A stretch of 6,755 bases of DNA from NCBI GenBank assembly GCA_046302715.1, contig JBKCHQ010000151.1:1-6755 (forward strand), given 5' to 3'. The stretch is from CAMCXT01 sp046302715 (GTDB taxonomy: Bacteria; Bacteroidota; Bacteroidia; M30B66). Shown in pieces: positions 1 to 6,755 of this stretch. The notes under the pieces are model-generated. The model was given only the letters and a program-made list of their open reading frames with translations, was not told where the DNA came from and did not search any database. Both the position numbers and the translations under genes were made by a program. The number at the start of each line of letters is the position of its first letter. Within the stretch, counting starts at the first letter, position 1.

Positions 1-1
1 T

Positions 2-2059
2 GGTGATACCAGCAGTTTGTCGCATAACAGCGTTATTTCAATTTGCGAAGACGAACTGGGGTTTTTCTGGGTAGGAACCTACGGGGGCGGTTTAAACCGA
101 ATGGACCGAAAAACGGGAAAGTTTACCTTGTTCAGTACCGCCGAGGGCCTGCCCGACGATATGGTGTATTCCATCATCGACGATCAAAGGGGAGGTTTAT
201 GGCTTGCCACCAGCACAGGTTTGGCAAGGTTCGACACTAAAACCCGAAGGTTTAGAAATTATGATATTCTGGACGGACTCCAAAGTAAGGAGTTTAATAT
301 TGGCGCAGGAATTAGACTCAAAAACGGTGAACTTGTTTTTGGTGGCGGTGCGGGAATGAATTGGTTTACCCCCGAAAAAATTCCCGAAAACAATTATATA
401 CCGCCCATTGTAATAACACGGCTGAGTGTGTTCGACAAAGAAATATTGCCCGATTCATTTATATCGCTGCCCTACAATCAAAACTATCTGAATTTCGAAT
501 TTTCTTCGCTCAGCTTTGCATTATCCGACAAAAATCGCTTTGCTTACATGCTGGAAGGCTTTGATGAAGATTGGGTTTATGCGGGCTCGCGCCGATTTGC
601 CACCTATTCTAACTTGAGTCCGGGAACGTATATTTTTAAAGTAAAGGGCTCGAACAGCGACGGGGTATGGAATGAGAAAGGCCATAGCATCGAAATTGTT
701 ATTCGCAGACCTTACTGGAAAACCTGGTGGTTTATCACATTGATTTCATTGGTAGTGGGCGCTTCGCTGTATGGCGGCTATCGCTACCGCATCAGCATTA
801 TTAAGAAACAGCAGCTTGAGCTCGAAAAAAAGGTTACACTGCGCACCAGCGAACTGGAAAAAGCCACTCAGGAAGCCGAACAGGCCAGGGTTTCTGCCGA
901 AAATGCGAGCAAATCAAAATCGGGCTTTTTGGCCAATATGAGTCACGAAATTCGAACACCACTCAACGGTATATTAGGGTTCACGGATTTGTTAATGCGA
1001 AACAAGCCTACCGAAGAGAACAAAAAATACCTTGAGCTTATTCGTTCATCAGGCGATACGCTCTTGCGCTTGTTAAGCGACATTCTCGACCTTAATAAAA
1101 TAGAACAGGGGAAGCTCAATATCGAAACTATAAAGTTCCGTTTTGCCGATTCTATTCAGCAAAGTTTAAACCCGTATCAATATCGCTGCAACGATAAGGG
1201 CCTTACCTTAAACGTTCAATTTGACCCCCGAATTCCTAATTTAGTCATAGGCGACCCCACCCGTATAAAGCAGCTGGTTATAAACTTGGTGTCGAATTCC
1301 ATCAAGTTTACCGAAGCGGGGGGAATCAAAGTGGCCTTTGAACTTGAAGACCACGCTAACACAGATGCCGATTACTTTTACATACGTGGCATTGTAAGCG
1401 ATACCGGAATTGGTGTGCCTGAAGAGAAGCAGCAGCTTATTTTTGAAACTTTTACCCAAGCCGATGGCTCTTTTACCCGTAAGTATGGGGGCAGCGGATT
1501 GGGGCTTTCTATTGTTAAACAGCTTTGCAGGTTAATGGAAGGCGATATTCGGTTAATTAGTCCGGCTATTGACAAGCCCGTGGAATCAGCCGGTCCCGGA
1601 GCTACGTTTGTATTTCGCTTTAAATTGGCCCGGGCCAATCAAGATGGAGGCGATTCAACCCAAAGCGATGAAGGCGCAGGGCAACTGTTTGTATTCGATC
1701 GAAAATATTCTGTGTTATTGGTGGAGGATAATAAAATTAATCAACTGCTTGCCAGTACGATACTCGAGAATTTTGGCATGCATGTGCTTACTGCTGAGGA
1801 CGGACTACAAGGCGTTGAAGTAATAAAAGAGCATGAGGTTGATATGGTGCTTATGGACGTTCAAATGCCGGTAATGGATGGTTACGAAAGCACCGCCACT
1901 ATGCGTGAATTGGGCATCTCTGTACCCATTATCGGGCTCACCGCAAATGTGTACAAAGAAGATATAGAAAAATGTATTGATGCCGGTATGAATGCACATT
2001 TGGGTAAACCCTTTACCGAGGCCGATCTTTACACGGAGCTAAAAAAGTGGCTTACGTGA
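2..2059 (+). CDS. Hybrid sensor histidine kinase/response regulator with propeller and Y_Y_Y sensor region (5' partial)
   Basis: Membrane sensor kinase that would autophosphorylate on histidine and pass phosphate to its own receiver domain. The frame is open to the left edge, so the true start lies outside; the TTG at 17 falls inside a propeller repeat and is not a start. Counting residue 1 at base 17: Reg_prop repeats at about 1-120 (WVGTYGGGLNR, GLWLATSTGLARF); Y_Y_Y domain about 160-230 (FAYMLEGFDEDW, LSPGTYIFKVKGSNSDGVW); one membrane helix about 237-257; a charged, probably coiled-coil linker 262-300; HisKA with H310 in SHEIRTPLNG; HATPase with N423/N427, DTGIG 462-466 and GGSGLGL 491-497; receiver 564-678 with E570/D571, phosphoacceptor D614, T642 and K664. 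All key catalytic residues are present. The layout matches Bacteroidota HTCS regulators, but the protein stops after the receiver with no AraC-type helix-turn-helix, so output probably needs a separate HPt or regulator. The ligand is unknown. A strong terminator follows. Confidence 0.93.
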   Translation, partial: GDTSSLSHNSVISICEDELGFFWVGTYGGGLNRMDRKTGKFTLFSTAEGLPDDMVYSIIDDQRGGLWLATSTGLARFDTKTRRFRNYDILDGLQSKEFNIGAGIRLKNGELVFGGGAGMNWFTPEKIPENNYIPPIVITRLSVFDKEILPDSFISLPYNQNYLNFEFSSLSFALSDKNRFAYMLEGFDEDWVYAGSRRFATYSNLSPGTYIFKVKGSNSDGVWNEKGHSIEIVIRRPYWKTWWFITLISLVVGASLYGGYRYRISIIKKQQLELEKKVTLRTSELEKATQEAEQARVSAENASKSKSGFLANMSHEIRTPLNGILGFTDLLMRNKPTEENKKYLELIRSSGDTLLRLLSDILDLNKIEQGKLNIETIKFRFADSIQQSLNPYQYRCNDKGLTLNVQFDPRIPNLVIGDPTRIKQLVINLVSNSIKFTEAGGIKVAFELEDHANTDADYFYIRGIVSDTGIGVPEEKQQLIFETFTQADGSFTRKYGGSGLGLSIVKQLCRLMEGDIRLISPAIDKPVESAGPGATFVFRFKLARANQDGGDSTQSDEGAGQLFVFDRKYSVLLVEDNKINQLLASTILENFGMHVLTAEDGLQGVEVIKEHEVDMVLMDVQMPVMDGYESTATMRELGISVPIIGLTANVYKEDIEKCIDAGMNAHLGKPFTEADLYTELKKWLT

Positions 2060-2124
2060 TTAATTATGAGCTTATTCGTTTGACTGAATTATTTTCAAGC
2101 CATAATAACATCCCATCCAAAGAA

Positions 2125-2160
2125 AAAAGGGCGATAATTTCTTATGCGCCCTTTTGTTTT
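2125..2160. terminator. Bidirectional intrinsic terminator between convergent genes
   Basis: The left arm AAAAGGGCG (2125-2133) pairs perfectly with CGCCCTTTT (2147-2155). An inner ATAA (2134-2137) pairs with TTAT (2142-2145) around a TTTC loop, leaving one bulged G at 2146. On the + strand the stem runs into TTTTGTTTT, ending transcription of the kinase gene about 65 bases after its stop. On the - strand the A-run at 2123-2128 becomes a T-run, so the same hairpin can end the T9SS-cargo gene whose stop is at 2230. Nothing else gene-like is seen in the 2060-2229 gap. Confidence 0.85.
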
Positions 2161-2229
2161 CAATGGAAGATTTACGTGTATTTTCTTTAATTTTTCCGAG
2201 TATTTTATTGCGTTTTGCGGTGTTCTCAG

Positions 2230-4008
2230 TTAATTTTTAATAATGCGTACGGATTTTCCTTCATAGCCATCGGCACTTAGTATCGCCAAATAAAGTCCAC
2301 GATTTAACGTGCTCAAATCAAGGGCAACCTTATTTTGACCTTTGGCGGCCTCAATTACCTTTGTGAAAACAAGCTTGCCTTGTGTGTCATAAATATTAAG
2401 CGCAGCGTTTTGTTCGGTAGCGGTATAAAAGTCTACAGTGCTGTAACCTTGTGTTGGATTAGGATAGAAAGACGCCTCCACGTTTTCTATTTGCTGCAAA
2501 GAGGGTTCATCCGATTCCATGCCTTCATCGAAACGTGCACCGCTTATCGGGAAAGCATTCCAGCATTGCGAATAGAGTTGTCCATTAATGCTTGAGTAGC
2601 TAACATTTTCTGCAAGGCCTATATTAACAACGGCGAACACCAATGATGCGGATGAACTGACAATGGCAGTATTTGAGGGCAATTCGTTTTGTTCAGAACA
2701 AGAGGTGTGTAAACCTAGTGTTGATTTTACCAACATGCCTTTTTGAAGCAGTCCCACATTAGGATCAAATAATGCTTTTTGAGAACCAAAGTAGGCAATT
2801 CCATTTCCTGAAGCCTGATTTTGTACTACATCGATGGCGGAGAATGTTGAATTCATATTATTCACAAGGGTTTTTACCAAATTTGCCTTACCATCGGCTG
2901 CGCAAGTAATTTGTGTTGCCTGCTTGTCGCCATTGGCTAGATAAGTGGTTGCAGCTACATGATATTTAATAATTCCATTAACGTTTTGCATGACAACATC
3001 ATTTCCTTCCTGCTTAACCAAAGGATTTGTTGAAAATCCGGGCGTGGTAATGAAATTAAAAAACTCAATGCTTGGTTTTAGATCGCTGCTTGTATTTACG
3101 CGAAGAATAATCGCAGAAATACGTCCGGTTGCATTTTGTTTTGCCGATCCGGTAATCACAAACGCCTGCGAATTTTCGGTCGGGCGGATGCTTTGTACAT
3201 CAAGTTCGGAATAAAGACCTGGGGCAAACGTGTGAATCCATTTTACAACACCGGCATTGGTAAGCTTGGCAATAAATGAACGTTTGGAGGCGTCATTACC
3301 GTTGGCATTCTTATAATTACCCACTACAATCACATTGCCGGTATTGGTTTCGTCTAATACCGATGTAGCCTCGGCCTGTACAAGCCATCCGGGTACGTTC
3401 AAGGCAAAGCTTTTGCTCCAATTCAATGTCGTTCCATCGGCGTTGTGGCGCATGAGTATGAAATGTGTAGCACCACTTGCTGTATTTTTACTCTTTCCGC
3501 AGGTGTAATAGAAATTAGCCGAATTGCGCGATTTACGTGTACATAGCGCTTCGTCAAGGCCTCCGAAATCAACCTTTCGAGCTCTAAGTGCATTTCCGAG
3601 CTGATCGATTTGTAGAAGAAGCACATCGCTAACAGAAGGAGTCAGCTTTACAGCTCCCGAACATGTAATCTTCGCAGCACTGTTTTCGCTAATGCTATTC
3701 AATTGACTTTGGTAGTTCCCTGCGTCACTCCAAAAATCGTACTCCTTAGAACTCAGTAAAAAGCCGTTGGCATCAGTGCTGGTAAAAATTCCTCGGTTGT
3801 AAAAGCTGTTCCCCAAATTATCTGCAATAGTTCCGCAAGTTAAGTTTACACTTAGGTTATTGGGCTTATACATATCGCTGATTAATCCATCGTTGTATTG
3901 TTCGTTGGATGAAAAGTCGATTACAGATCCTTTAATTCCGTATTGCGCGATTGTTGGTTGGGCTAGTAGGGTTAGTCCGAAGATGCTGGTGTAGATTAAA
4001 TTTTTCAT
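2230..4008 (-). CDS. Secreted T9SS type A sorting domain-containing protein, propeller-like repeats, function unknown
   Basis: Predicted to cross the inner membrane by Sec and then be exported or surface-attached by the type IX system. The ATG at 4008 is chosen (592 residues) because it opens a clean signal peptide: MKN, a hydrophobic core, then a likely cut after QPTIA at residue 21. An in-frame TTG at 4020 would add four residues and is less likely. The C-terminal ~80 residues form the type A sorting domain: FYPNPTQG near 514, IYDTQGKLVF near 539, the LNRGLYLA segment near 568, and a final basic RIIKN. The middle, about 128-320, carries degenerate units of roughly 53-63 residues, each with a hydrophobic strand and a D/N-x-x-G turn, often W, then a strand ending in G (TCGKSK, VVGNYKN, ITGSAK), reminiscent of bacterial beta-propeller repeats. 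An acidic linker precedes the sorting domain. There are seven cysteines. No catalytic motif is recognised. The gene appears monocistronic. Confidence 0.88.
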   Translation of the reverse strand: MKNLIYTSIFGLTLLAQPTIAQYGIKGSVIDFSSNEQYNDGLISDMYKPNNLSVNLTCGTIADNLGNSFYNRGIFTSTDANGFLLSSKEYDFWSDAGNYQSQLNSISENSAAKITCSGAVKLTPSVSDVLLLQIDQLGNALRARKVDFGGLDEALCTRKSRNSANFYYTCGKSKNTASGATHFILMRHNADGTTLNWSKSFALNVPGWLVQAEATSVLDETNTGNVIVVGNYKNANGNDASKRSFIAKLTNAGVVKWIHTFAPGLYSELDVQSIRPTENSQAFVITGSAKQNATGRISAIILRVNTSSDLKPSIEFFNFITTPGFSTNPLVKQEGNDVVMQNVNGIIKYHVAATTYLANGDKQATQITCAADGKANLVKTLVNNMNSTFSAIDVVQNQASGNGIAYFGSQKALFDPNVGLLQKGMLVKSTLGLHTSCSEQNELPSNTAIVSSSASLVFAVVNIGLAENVSYSSINGQLYSQCWNAFPISGARFDEGMESDEPSLQQIENVEASFYPNPTQGYSTVDFYTATEQNAALNIYDTQGKLVFTKVIEAAKGQNKVALDLSTLNRGLYLAILSADGYEGKSVRIIKN

Positions 4009-4030
4009 AGGGCGTTTCAATTGGTTGATG

Positions 4031-4061
4031 CAAAGATGAATTTCTTCAAACGCACCGCAAT
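4031..4061 (-). promoter_or_regulatory. Candidate Bacteroidota-type promoter of the T9SS-cargo gene
   Basis: Read on the - strand, CATCTTTGCA (complement of + bases 4029-4038) is one base off the Bacteroidota -7 consensus TAnnTTTG, and ATTG lies 19 bases upstream (complement of 4058-4061), close to the -33 TTTG box. Transcription would start about 20 bases before the ATG at 4008, giving a short leader, as is common in this phylum. The match is imperfect and was found by eye. Confidence 0.4.
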
Positions 4062-4165
4062 TCTCAAAACGCTCATTTCTTACCTTCCCAAATTCACTTT
4101 TGCGCTTTATTATGCAATTATAGCGTTGAAATCAAACTTATAATATGACGCCCAAATGAGCTATT

Positions 4166-5356
4166 TTAGACTATCGCTTTTACTTTCCCGGCAGCAATAA
4201 TTGCCAAAACACCTGCTCCAAGGGCGATAAATCCCACCCAATTATAATGTTCCAGCTGCCCCAATTCGTTGCGGGTTACAATGGCGCCAGCAATACTGGC
4301 CGCAATACCCGATGAAATTTGCTGCACCGAGCTGTTAAAACTCATAAAACTGCCGCGTGTTTTGGGCTCAGTGGTTGATGAGATAATGGCCATGGCGGGC
4401 ACCACCCTCCCGTTAATGGTAATGAACAATACACTGGTAACAATCAGTGCCAGCCAAACGGGCCAAGCCGTCATGTTGGTAATAAGCAGAATCGGAATGA
4501 AAAGAAGCATCCCGAAAATGCGAAACACTTTTTGACGCCCAATGCGATCGGCCAGCTTACCGGTGAGGGGCGCGGTAAAAACGGCACACAATCCACCAAA
4601 CAAGTAAATTAGATTAACCTCGTTGCGCGTGAAACCTACGTTGGTTTCCATGTAAGGCGCAATAAAGGGAATAATGCTAAATTGCGAGAACATCAGCAAA
4701 CTCATTAGCAGCAAAGCACGCTGCTGGTTTCTATTGGCTGCCAAATTTTTAATTACACTAACGGGATTGGGCCGCGCCGTTGAATCGCCCAAATGACCGC
4801 GCATGGCAGGAATGAAAGCCACTATGCCACCAATTATAAACACCCCAACGGAAGCAACAAATAAAAACGGTGCATGCCAATTGTACGTTCCGGCAAGGTA
4901 ACTTCCGAAAGGAACACCAAAGACCGAGGCCAATGCAAAACCACTGGTAACAATGCCCATAGCAGAGGCACGGCGGTCTAAAGGGAAATGATCGGATATG
5001 ATGGAGAAAATTACCGAACTCAATAATCCGCCAAAGGCTCCGGTTAAAATGCGCGATGCCAGCATAAGTTCGTAATCGGGGGCAAATGCGCAAGCCAAGG
5101 TGCCCAGCAGAAATCCGGTGTAGGCCCACGTAAGTAAACGCTTACGATCGAGCCGATCCACAAAAAAAGCCCCTGCAAAACCTACAATGCCCGCTGCAAT
5201 ATTATACGAAGAAACAATTTGCCCGAATTTGGCCGGACCAATTGCAAATATTTGCATCAACTGGTTGCCCATCGGCATGATGATCATAAAGTCCATCACA
5301 TGGGTAAACTGCACAAGGGCAAGGGTAAAAAGCAGGAAATAGTCTTTGCGACTCAA
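4166..5356 (-). CDS. MFS transporter, DHA1 (drug:H+ antiporter)-like
   Basis: A 396-residue inner-membrane transporter of normal length with about twelve hydrophobic segments, expected to export a small molecule against protons. Visible family marks are an acidic residue in helix 1 (D22 in THVMDFMIIMP); motif A in loop 2-3 (G59 to K72, DRLDRKR) and its repeat in loop 8-9 (GKLADRIGRQKVF, 266-278); and an antiporter motif C-like segment in helix 5 (ASVFGVPFGSYLAG, 143-156). The substrate cannot be read from the sequence. The start is unusual: between the upstream feoB stop and the conserved first helix there is no ATG. TTG at 5356 is used here, and an ATT directly before it is the alternative. 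The first ATG, codon 21, would cut helix 1. No Shine-Dalgarno is seen. It lies 21 bases after feoB on the same strand, suggesting one operon and possible coupled translation. No convincing terminator follows. Confidence 0.92.
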   Translation of the reverse strand: MSRKDYFLLFTLALVQFTHVMDFMIIMPMGNQLMQIFAIGPAKFGQIVSSYNIAAGIVGFAGAFFVDRLDRKRLLTWAYTGFLLGTLACAFAPDYELMLASRILTGAFGGLLSSVIFSIISDHFPLDRRASAMGIVTSGFALASVFGVPFGSYLAGTYNWHAPFLFVASVGVFIIGGIVAFIPAMRGHLGDSTARPNPVSVIKNLAANRNQQRALLLMSLLMFSQFSIIPFIAPYMETNVGFTRNEVNLIYLFGGLCAVFTAPLTGKLADRIGRQKVFRIFGMLLFIPILLITNMTAWPVWLALIVTSVLFITINGRVVPAMAIISSTTEPKTRGSFMSFNSSVQQISSGIAASIAGAIVTRNELGQLEHYNWVGFIALGAGVLAIIAAGKVKAIV

Positions 5357-5380
5357 AATGGGTTGGTTTTCAGGAATCTA
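5357..5380 (-). other. feoB stop / MFS start junction, same reading frame
   Basis: Read on the - strand, the feoB stop TAG (5378-5380) is followed by seven sense codons (I-P-E-N-Q-P-I) and then the TTG that begins the MFS protein, all in one frame. A single TAG therefore separates the two proteins. The spacer has no ATG and no purine-rich ribosome binding site, so the MFS protein probably starts at TTG (or ATT) by ribosomes arriving from feoB. Stop readthrough would give a FeoB-MFS fusion, but nothing seen here shows that it happens. Confidence 0.6.
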
Positions 5381-6754
5381 ATTAAAGAGCAAGTGTACTA
5401 AAAAAGCACCTGTCCAAGCTAAAAACCCAAACCAGATGAACTGGTAGGCCGGCCATTTCCAGGAACCCGTTTCGCGCTTTACAACGGCTATGGTACTCAT
5501 ACATTGTAAAGCAAAGGCATAAAACACCATAAGTGCCAGTGATGTTCCAAAACTGAATAATTTATTCTCGGAGGCATGGATTTTATCGTTTTGCATGCGC
5601 TCTTTCAAAGTTGCGGATTCTTCATCGTCGCTGCCAACTCCATAAATTGTTGCCATGGTTCCAACAAACACTTCGCGTGCGGCAAAGGATGTAACGAGGG
5701 CAATGCCAATTTTCCAGTCGAAGCCTAGCGGTGCAATTACAGGCTCAATGCCTCGGCCAATCATACCGGCATACGATGCGCGTAATTTTTCGGCGGCTTC
5801 AAATCCTGAAGCCTGATCAGGGGTTAATTCACCACTGCTGATTTTTTGCTGATATGTTTTTTCAATGCGCTCAAATTCGCCCGATGGTCCATACGAAGAA
5901 AGTGCCCAAAGCACCACCGAAATGGCCACAATAATTTTTCCCGCTTCGAGTACAAATACCTTCAATTTATCGAACATGGTTCTCAACACTACACGGCTCT
6001 GAGGCATTCGGTAAACGGGCATTTCCATAATGAAAATGCTGCGTTCGCCGGTTTTAACCCAATACTTCATCAACAGTGCCGAAAACAATGCAGCCAGCAA
6101 ACCAATGAGGTATAAGCCCATCAGCACCAACCCGCGGCTATTGAAAATGCCACTGTCGGTATCTGGAATTGCCACGGCAATGAGCAGTGTGTACACCGGA
6201 ATGCGTGCCGAGCAGCTCATTAGCGGCGTAATGAAAATCGTAATGAGCCGCTCGCGGGTGTTGCGGATGGTGCGTGCCGATAAGATGGCCGGAACGGCAC
6301 AAGCAACACCCGAAATGAGCGGAATAATAGACTTGCCGTTTATGCCAAAACGCCGAAGCACACGGTCGTTGATAAAGCTAACCCGCGCCATGTAGCCCGA
6401 ATCTTCCAATATGGCAATAAAGCCAAACAACAAGGCAATTTGTGGAACAAACATAATGATGCCGCCCAAGCCGGGCAAAACCCCCTGCGTAATTAAGGAG
6501 GTAAAACTGCCCGGAGGCAATTGCACGCTCAACCACGCTGCTGCTGAAGCAAAGCCTTGATCAATCCAATCCATGGGCAATTCGGACCAGGAGAAAATGG
6601 CCTGAAAAATCAAGAGCAAAACCGCCAGAAATATTAGAAATCCCCAAATCGGATGAGTTAAAATGGCATCAATCTTTTGGGTTTGCACCATGGCTTTAAG
6701 CGGCTCTGATTTTGAACGCGCCCGCTGCAACAAATCGTCGATACGTTGCAAACG
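5378..6754 (-). CDS. feoB: Ferrous iron transport protein B, C-terminal membrane part (5' partial)
   Basis: FeoB imports Fe(II) across the inner membrane, driven or gated by its N-terminal GTPase domain. Only the last ~459 residues are in the window. The frame continues beyond the right edge, and the TTG at 6751 is an internal Leu codon, so the ~250-residue GTPase part is outside, not lost. Taking that TTG as residue 1, the visible part starts in the cytoplasmic linker (RIDDLLQRARSK), then the first helix after THPIWGF (33-55). Next come the first Gate domain with LEDSGYM (115-121) and the conserved cysteine segment GVACAVPAI (C151), then SCSARIPVY (C180), a FeoB_C region about 195-245, and a second Gate with AREVFVG (358-364) and LQCMSTIAVVKRETGSWKW (415-433). 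A soluble loop lies at about 288-325. All the expected conserved membrane motifs are intact. feoA is not in the window. An MFS gene follows 21 bases downstream. Confidence 0.95.
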   Translation of the reverse strand, partial: RLQRIDDLLQRARSKSEPLKAMVQTQKIDAILTHPIWGFLIFLAVLLLIFQAIFSWSELPMDWIDQGFASAAAWLSVQLPPGSFTSLITQGVLPGLGGIIMFVPQIALLFGFIAILEDSGYMARVSFINDRVLRRFGINGKSIIPLISGVACAVPAILSARTIRNTRERLITIFITPLMSCSARIPVYTLLIAVAIPDTDSGIFNSRGLVLMGLYLIGLLAALFSALLMKYWVKTGERSIFIMEMPVYRMPQSRVVLRTMFDKLKVFVLEAGKIIVAISVVLWALSSYGPSGEFERIEKTYQQKISSGELTPDQASGFEAAEKLRASYAGMIGRGIEPVIAPLGFDWKIGIALVTSFAAREVFVGTMATIYGVGSDDEESATLKERMQNDKIHASENKLFSFGTSLALMVFYAFALQCMSTIAVVKRETGSWKWPAYQFIWFGFLAWTGAFLVHLLFN

Positions 6755-6755
6755 C

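Noticed and set aside
4103..4125. Imperfect palindrome CGCT...AGCG that could be a terminator after the MFS gene.
   Set aside because: Only four contiguous end pairs, with mismatches inside and no T-run following on the - strand. It is too weak to call a terminator.
4071..4161. Inverted repeat GCTCATTT (4071-4078) and AAATGAGC (4154-4161) around the MFS/T9SS intergenic region.
   Set aside because: The arms are only 8 bases and 75 bases apart, and the match does not extend. It is not convincing as an operator or element end.
4758..5129. A 123-codon open frame on the - strand inside the MFS gene.
   Set aside because: It lies fully within the well-supported MFS gene in another frame. Its translation is rich in Cys, Trp, Arg and His and shows no family likeness, as expected of an out-of-frame shadow.
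2806..5817. A 14-base direct repeat TCCTGAAGCCTGAT at 2806-2819 and 5804-5817.
   Set aside because: Both copies lie inside unrelated coding sequence and encode the same short peptide QASG on the - strand. Only two copies exist, with no flanking similarity, so coincidence is the simplest explanation.
6030..6395. A 121-codon open frame on the + strand opposite feoB.
   Set aside because: It is antisense to strongly conserved FeoB membrane segments, and the translation has no recognisable domain, so it is a shadow frame.
5378..6754. FeoB appearing to lack its GTPase domain.
   Set aside because: The reading frame stays open to the window edge and begins in the linker after the GTPase part, so this is window truncation rather than a gene defect.

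Overview
The window looks like chromosomal DNA of a Bacteroidota member, probably a Flavobacteriia/Cytophagia-type gliding or T9SS-using lineage. The evidence is a protein with a type A type IX secretion (T9SS) C-terminal sorting domain, a sensor kinase with two-component-regulator propeller repeats and a Y_Y_Y domain, a possible Bacteroidota-style promoter, and the absence of clear Shine-Dalgarno sequences. No rRNA, tRNA, CRISPR array, insertion sequence or integrase is visible.

Layout. Left, + strand (2-2059): the 3' part of a hybrid sensor histidine kinase, cut by the window's left edge. It resembles Bacteroidota 'HTCS' regulators but ends after its receiver domain, with no AraC-type DNA-binding domain. 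Middle, - strand (2230-4008): a secreted protein of unknown function with a signal peptide, degenerate propeller-like repeats and a T9SS sorting domain. The two genes converge on a 170-base gap holding a strong, apparently bidirectional terminator. Right, - strand: the C-terminal membrane half of the ferrous iron transporter FeoB (cut by the right edge; its GTPase domain lies outside), followed 21 bases later by a 12-helix MFS transporter of the drug:H+ antiporter type. The MFS gene lacks an ATG and sits in the same frame as feoB, separated by one TAG stop, so the two are probably cotranscribed and possibly translationally coupled.

How they work together. The only likely functional pairing is feoB with the MFS gene: Fe(II) import plus an exporter of unknown substrate. 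The secreted protein has its own candidate promoter and appears to be a separate unit. The kinase gene is convergent with it, and no regulatory link can be read from the sequence. The region is largely ordinary. The most unusual points are the feoB/MFS junction, the HTCS-like kinase without a DNA-binding output, and the degenerate repeats of the secreted protein.
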